64,000 nt of DNA from Urophycis tenuis (lineage: Eukaryota; Chordata; Actinopteri; Gadiformes; Phycidae), in contig JAXIVH010000107.1 in assembly GCA_036785325.1 (NCBI GenBank), positions 444,205-508,204 on the forward strand, written 5' to 3'. Both the position numbers and the translations under genes were made by a program. The notes under the pieces were generated by a model that saw only the letters and a program-made list of their open reading frames with translations, ran no database searches and had not been told where the DNA came from. Below are positions 60,201-64,000 of the stretch, in pieces (within the stretch, counting starts at the first letter, position 1; the number at the start of each line of letters is the position of its first letter).

Positions 60201-63200
60201 ATAGGACCAACATGCAACAAGATTAGGCACAACAAAGCAAACAACCACAAAGATATCCCAAACATGCTGAAGAAATCAATAAATATGGAATGTATAGGAA
60301 TGGTACCAAAGAATGACATGCAGTAAAAGCTAAGTGAAAGACTTAAAATGAGAAGAGACGTCAACTTACCACTGTGATAACAGTTGATTCCAGTTTTTGA
60401 AATGCTGCACTTGTTTGGTTTGTTAGTTCTGAAGTGAAAACCTCTGATATGGTAGCCGTCAACTCAAAAGATACAGGAGGAAGTGAGCGTGTTGTAGCTT
60501 GAGTTGTAGAAATGGCTGTTTCTTTTGTCATTGGAGTTGTGTTTGTTGTTGGTGCTGCAGTTGTTGCGGTTGGTGTTCCTGTGAAAGAACTTGTTACTTT
60601 ACTGTACATAACCGTGGGAATCAGAGAAAAGCGTTATACCTGTGCGACAAGGCATTTGTTATTAACACAATGTACCATTGCTGTTTGTTTTCTCATAGAA
60701 TCATTAATGGTAAGTGTGAGCATACTTGTGACAGAAAAAGAATCAGGATCAAATGAGAGTCCGCCAGCAGGGGTGTTGGTTGCTGCAGTTGTCATGGTTT
60801 GCAATACATCACTAGCTGTAGGGATCACTGCAGCTGTCTCATTGAATACAAGCTGTACATCTATTGTCGTGTTTCCATTGGGGGACGGACTGAAAAACAG
60901 ATTGCATTCATGACGCAAAAATTCAAATGAAAAACAAGTTGAAAGCATCACACCATAACTTCAATGCAAACCATCTAAAATGACCTTTAGTTAAGCAGGA
61001 CCATTTACCTGAATCCCTGAACATTGGTGGTGATGAAAGCCGTACCATAGACCGCCAGAAAGATCCCGTCACACTATGGTAAGATCAGAAGAGAGTTTAA
61101 AACATGCAAACCCTTTCAAAACGGATGGATTGAATTAACATCACTTTCAAACGTTAACGTTGAAAACAAATGACCCATCTAAATTCATGACTGGCTAAAT
61201 TCCATTTAAACTGTGTACAGCTTTTTGAACAATCAAGTGGAGTACAAATGTTATCTCTGTTTATATAAGATATTTATATCTCTATACGGTACTGTTCGGT
61301 ACTGTTCTTCCCTTCTGCACTGCCTTTTCTTATCCCAGAGTATTGCAACAAATGCAATTTCCCTCAGGAATCATTCAAGTATGCCTGTCTGTCTGTGTTT
61401 CTGAGTACTGTATGCAATTACTGCTCATAGGACCAACATGCAACAAGATTAGGCACAACAAAGCAAACAACCACAAAGATATCCCAAACATGCTGAAGAA
61501 ATCAATAAATATGGAATGTATAGGAATGGTACCAAAGAATGACATGCAGTAAAAGCTAAGTGAAAGACTTAAAATGAGAAGAGACGTCAACTTACCACTG
61601 TGATAACAGTTGATTCCAGTTTTTGAAATGCTGCACTTGTTTGGTTTGTTAGTTCTGAAGTGAAAACCTCTGATATGGTAGCCGTCAACTCAAAAGATAC
61701 AGGAGGAAGTGAGCGTGTTGTAGCTTGAGTTGTAGAAATGGCTGTTTCTTTTGTCATTGGAGTTGTGTTTGTTGTTGGTGCTGCAGTTGTTGCGGTTGGT
61801 GTTCCTGTGAAAGAACTTGTTACTTTACTGTACATAACCGTGGGAATCAGAGAAAAGCGTTATACCTGAGCGACAAGGCATTTGTTATTAACACAATGTA
61901 CCATTGCTGTTTGTTTTCTCATAGAATCATTAATGGTAAGTGTGAGCATACTTGTGACAGAAAAAGAATCAGGATCAAATGAGAGTCCGCCAGCAGGGGT
62001 GTTGGTTGCTGCAGTTGTCATGGTTTGCAATACATCACTAGCTGTAGGGATCACTGCAGCTGTCTCATTGAATACAAGCTGTACATCTATTGTCGTGTTT
62101 CCATTGGGGGACGGACTGAAAAACAGATTGCATTCATGACGCAAAAATTCAAATGAAAAACAAGTTGAAAGCATCACACCATAACTTCAATGCAAACCAT
62201 CTAAAATGACCTTTAGTTAAGCAGGACCATTTACCTGAATCCCTGAACATTGGTGGTGATGAAAGCCGTACCATAGACCGCCAGAAAGATCCCGTCACAC
62301 TATGGTAAGATCAGAAGAGAGTTTAAAACATGCAAACCCTTTCAAAACGGATGGATTGAATTAACATCACTTTCAAACGTTAACGTTGAAAACAAATGAC
62401 CCATCTAAATTCATGACTGGCTAAATTCCATTTAAACTGTGTACAGCTTTTTGAACAATCAAGTGGAGTACAAATGTTATCTCTGTTTATATAAGATATT
62501 TATATCTCTATACGGTACTGTTCGGTACTGTTCTTCCCTTCTGCACTGCCTTTTCTTATCCCAGAGTATTGCAACAAATGCAATTTCCCTCAGGAATCAT
62601 TCAAGTATGCCTGTCTGTCTGTGTTTCTGAGTACTGTATGCAATTACTGCTCATAGGACCAACATGCAACAAGATTAGGCACAACAAAGCAAACAACCAC
62701 AAAGATATCCCAAACATGCTGAAGAAATCAATAAATATGGAATGTATAGGAATGGTACCAAAGAATGACATGCAGTAAAAGCTAAGTGAAAGACTTAAAA
62801 TGAGAAGAGACGTCAACTTACCACTGTGATAACAGTTGATTCCAGTTTTTGAAATGCTGCACTTGTTTGGTTTGTTAGTTCTGAAGTGAAAACCTCTGAT
62901 ATGGTAGCCGTCAACTCAAAAGATACAGGAGGAAGTGAGCGTGTTGTAGCTTGAGTTGTAGAAATGGCTGTTTCTTTTGTCATTGGAGTTGTGTTTGTTG
63001 TTGGTGCTGCAGTTGTTGCGGTTGGTGTTCCTGTGAAAGAACTTGTTACTTTACTGTACATAACCGTGGGAATCAGAGAAAAGCGTTATACCTGAGCGAC
63101 AAGGCATTTGTTATTAACACAATGTACCATTGCTGTTTGTTTTCTCATAGAATCATTAATGGTAAGTGTGAGCATACTTGTGACAGAAAAAGAATCAGGA

Positions 63201-64000
63201 TCAAATGAGAGTCCGCCAGCAGGGGTGTTGGTTGCTGCAGTTGTCATGGTTTGCAATACATCACTAGCTGTAGGGATCACTGCAGCTGTCTCATTGAATA
63301 CAAGCTGTACATCTATTGTCGTGTTTCCATTGGGGGACGGACTGAAAAACAGATTGCATTCATGACGCAAAAATTCAAATGAAAAACAAGTTGAAAGCAT
63401 CACACCATAACTTCAATGCAAACCATCTAAAATGACCTTTAGTTAAGCAGGACCATTTACCTGAATCCCTGAACATTGGTGGTGATGAAAGCCGTACCAT
63501 AGACCGCCAGAAAGATCCCGTCACACTATGGTAAGATCAGAAGAGAGTTTAAAACATGCAAACCCTTTCAAAACGGATGGATTGAATTAACATCACTTTC
63601 AAACGTTAACGTTGAAAACAAATGACCCATCTAAATTCATGACTGGCTAAATTCCATTTAAACTGTGTACAGCTTTTTGAACAATCAAGTGGAGTACAAA
63701 TGTTATCTCTGTTTATATAAGATATTTATATCTCTATACGGTACTGTTCGGTACTGTTCTTCCCTTCTGCACTGCCTTTTCTTATCCCAGAGTATTGCAA
63801 CAAATGCAATTTCCCTCAGGAATCATTAAAGTATGCCTGTCTGTCTGTGTTTCTGAGTACTGTATGCAATTACTGCTCATAGGACCAACATGCAACAAGA
63901 TTAGGCACAACAAAGCAAACAACCACAAAGATATCCCAAACATGCTGAAGAAATCAATAAATATGGAATGTATAGGAATGGTACCAAAGAATGACATGCA
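38204..64000 (-). CDS. Gene B: giant mucin-like protein with tandem SEA modules (partial, runs off right edge)
   Basis: All exons seen are in the same order and phase. From the right: modules u19 (partial) to u1, linker exon 40243-40133, module 39992-39323 and module 39214-38204. All splice sites are GT-AG and the frame is open throughout. The protein alternates Thr/Ser/Pro linkers (O-glycosylation) with SEA-like domains rich in NXT/S sequons. Signal peptide and membrane anchor are not in view. After 38204 an exon in phase 1 should follow but was not found before the transposon-rich DNA, so the 3' end is unknown. Function is inferred from SEA and mucin families: a surface or secreted glycoprotein. 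It could be transmembrane, like fish MUC-type or matrix proteoglycan genes. Confidence 0.75.
39040..39202 (-). repeat. 24-bp coding minisatellite (TTTTNSPT)n
   Basis: About six and a half units of GTTGTGGTAGTTGTTGGGGA plus ATTG, all in frame (8 codons). Gene A has only one unit left at 7830-7858. It forms the mucin-like tract of the most 3' module. Confidence 0.9.
39323..39992 (-). CDS. Gene B: second-last SEA module (429 nt)
   Basis: Exons are 39992-39793 (200 nt), 39661-39597 (65 nt) and 39486-39323 (164 nt), 143 codons, phases 1-0-2-1. The linker is SVTTSSTTAPITSTATSAAT, then SLVFTIIQVYVPQLSNNSSP, CNSIYRAEYGSVFVRVIILA and SSATRMQNTETTMRLEFNET. It is diverged in sequence from the array but has identical exon lengths in two of three positions. 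Confidence 0.8.
40133..40243 (-). CDS. Gene B: Thr/Pro linker exon (111 nt)
   Basis: Acceptor TTCTCAG before 40243 and donor GTATGC after 40133. It encodes TSNPKTTPTPTTTATSQTTT and PSARTTTPSTTPSVSP. It is phase 1 on both sides, so it adds 37 codons without changing the frame. A mucin-type O-glycosylation tract between the array and the older modules. Confidence 0.75.
40347..41075 (+). mobile_element. Solo LTR, 729 bp, CTAAC duplication, in a gene B intron
   Basis: Begins TGTGACGG and ends CCCGTGACA, flanked by CTAAC (40342-40346, 41076-41080). The empty site is visible in every array unit. A TATA box GGTTATATAAGAGG lies near 40811 and AATAAA at about 41002, which gives plus orientation, antisense to gene B. 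Length and 5-bp duplication fit Gypsy/ERV-type elements. No internal region remains. Confidence 0.9.
41000..42208 (-). CDS. Array module u1 as type example: exon structure and protein
   Basis: The exons of 209, 65 and 164 nt encode 146 codons. First exon: Thr-rich linker (TPTTTTAAPTTNTTPM, then SLPPVSFELTATISEVF) and the SEA start TSELTNQTSAAFQKLEST. Second: CDGIFLAVYGTAFITTNVQG. Third: SPNGNTTIDVQLVFDETAAV and ASDVLQTMTTAATNTPAG, ending GLSFDPDSISVTS. Acceptors TTTCACAG, CCATAG and TTTTTCAG; donors GTG|GTAAGT, CAG|GTAAAT and CAA|GTATGC. The fold assignment to SEA is by pattern (F..L.n.sS..F, then NTT..V.LVF, then FDPdSi.V). The residues at the self-cleavage loop are not GSVVV. Confidence 0.8.
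41140..44640 (-). repeat. Array modules u1-u3, 1216-bp period
   Basis: Module u1 exons: 42208-42000, 41487-41423, 41303-41140. u2: 43424-43216, 42703-42639, 42519-42356. u3: 44640-44432, 43919-43855, 43735-43572. These lack the 10-bp GGTACTGTTC duplication. u1 differs at the start of the third exon (Arg where others have Pro: SRSPNG against SPSPNG). All have VFDETA in the third exon and GTPTTTT in the linker. Confidence 0.9.
41570..41850 (-). repeat. LINE/SINE tail inside the unit intron (type copy)
   Basis: The first intron of each unit contains AATGCAATTTCCCTCAGGAA, TCATTAAAGTATGCC and TGTCTGTCTGTG, on the plus strand, the same kind of tail as at 14660 and 32417. It has been copied with every unit, so it is older than the array growth. 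Confidence 0.65.
44641..64000 (-). repeat. Array modules u4-u19, 1226-bp period
   Basis: First-exon starts of u4-u18: 45866, 47092, 48318, 49544, 50770, 51996, 53222, 54448, 55674, 56900, 58126, 59352, 60578, 61804 and 63030. u19 shows only its middle exon (63525-63461) and third exon (63341-63178). The extra 10 bp is a duplicated GGTACTGTTC in the first intron. The copies differ at only a few positions each. Linker GTPTTTT becomes GTPTATT from u7 on. VFDETA becomes VFNETA in u5 and from u7 on. Confidence 0.92.

Noticed and set aside
41734..63997. Repeated minus-strand 71-86 aa hydrophobic ORFs (SLSFYCMSFFGTIPIHSIF)
   Set aside because: They lie wholly in the first intron of each unit, after the donor GTAAGT, and cover the LINE-like tail, so they are intron sequence.
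41627..64000. Repeated plus-strand ORFs of 63-109 aa and Cys-rich 85 aa in each 1.2-kb unit
   Set aside because: They are antisense to the SEA exons and introns or cross splice sites. The Cys-rich one is the complement of the Thr-rich linker.
41140..64000. CRISPR or satellite interpretation of the regular array
   Set aside because: The unit is over 1.2 kb, without short direct repeats and unique spacers, and contains conserved coding exons in phase.

Overview
The window looks like teleost fish DNA. It has spliced genes with vertebrate-type GT-AG introns and a very dense, nested load of transposons of the kinds common in fish: hAT elements and hAT MITEs with 8-bp duplications, an ISL2EU/Harbinger-type element with a THAP transposase and a YqaJ partner, Rex1-like and L2-like LINEs, Gypsy gag and solo LTRs, and a tRNA-derived SINE. 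No bacterial or phage features, CRISPR array or rRNA is present. All family names rest on motif recognition, not database searches.

Two related mucin-like genes frame the window, both on the minus strand. Each is built from Ser/Thr-rich linkers alternating with SEA-like domains, and each SEA module is split over three exons (N part, short middle part, C part). Gene B enters at the right edge. From 64000 down to about 41140 it is a near-perfect tandem array with 18 complete modules plus part of a 19th. The period is 1216 bp for the first modules and 1226 bp afterwards. Each module contributes exons of 209+65+164 = 438 nt, exactly 146 codons, so every extra copy keeps the reading frame. The array is followed by a linker exon (40133-40243) and two older, diverged SEA modules (39323-39992 and 38204-39214), again with matching splice phases. 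Gene A starts near 9916 with a short cytoplasmic-like segment and a hydrophobic stretch. It has one good SEA module (8889-9596) and then decays: one half-module, an intron-to-exon deletion fusion near 7858, and a last exon cut by two DNA transposons.

Region by region: 1-920, the 5' part of a retroelement ORF running off the left edge. 964-7115, the last recognisable SEA exon of gene A, interrupted by a 454-bp hAT MITE (970-1423) and a 5.55-kb Academ-like transposon (1512-7061). 7414-9916, the rest of gene A. 9917-11520, no gene seen. 11.6-13.5 kb, a decayed Gypsy/PNMA-like gag split by a 1.18-kb hAT MITE that carries a SINE. 13.9-15.0 kb, the C-terminal part of a ZBED-type hAT transposase. 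15.44-19.62 kb, a second, BED-finger hAT element with a broken multi-exon transposase. 19.68-24.11 kb, the ISL2EU-like pair: an apparently intact THAP-DDE transposase on plus and a broken YqaJ/SWIM gene on minus. 24.17-27.21 kb, a Rex1-like LINE split by a hAT element. 27.22-31.37 kb, a TTAA-flanked MITE holding an L2 LINE that in turn holds a Gypsy gag segment. 31.41-32.71 kb, a large foldback element holding a solo LTR. 33.37-35.53 kb, a second Rex1-like LINE. 35.5-38.2 kb, mostly anonymous DNA with a small MITE. 38.2-64 kb, gene B.

The strongest biological signal is the phase-preserving, recently homogenised SEA-module array. It should make a very long, repeat-number-variable, heavily glycosylated surface or secreted protein. 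Next come the Academ-like element (XPG/PIN-like nuclease plus Cys-rich finger, 3-bp TTA duplication) and the apparently intact ISL2EU-like transposase beside a newly broken nuclease partner.
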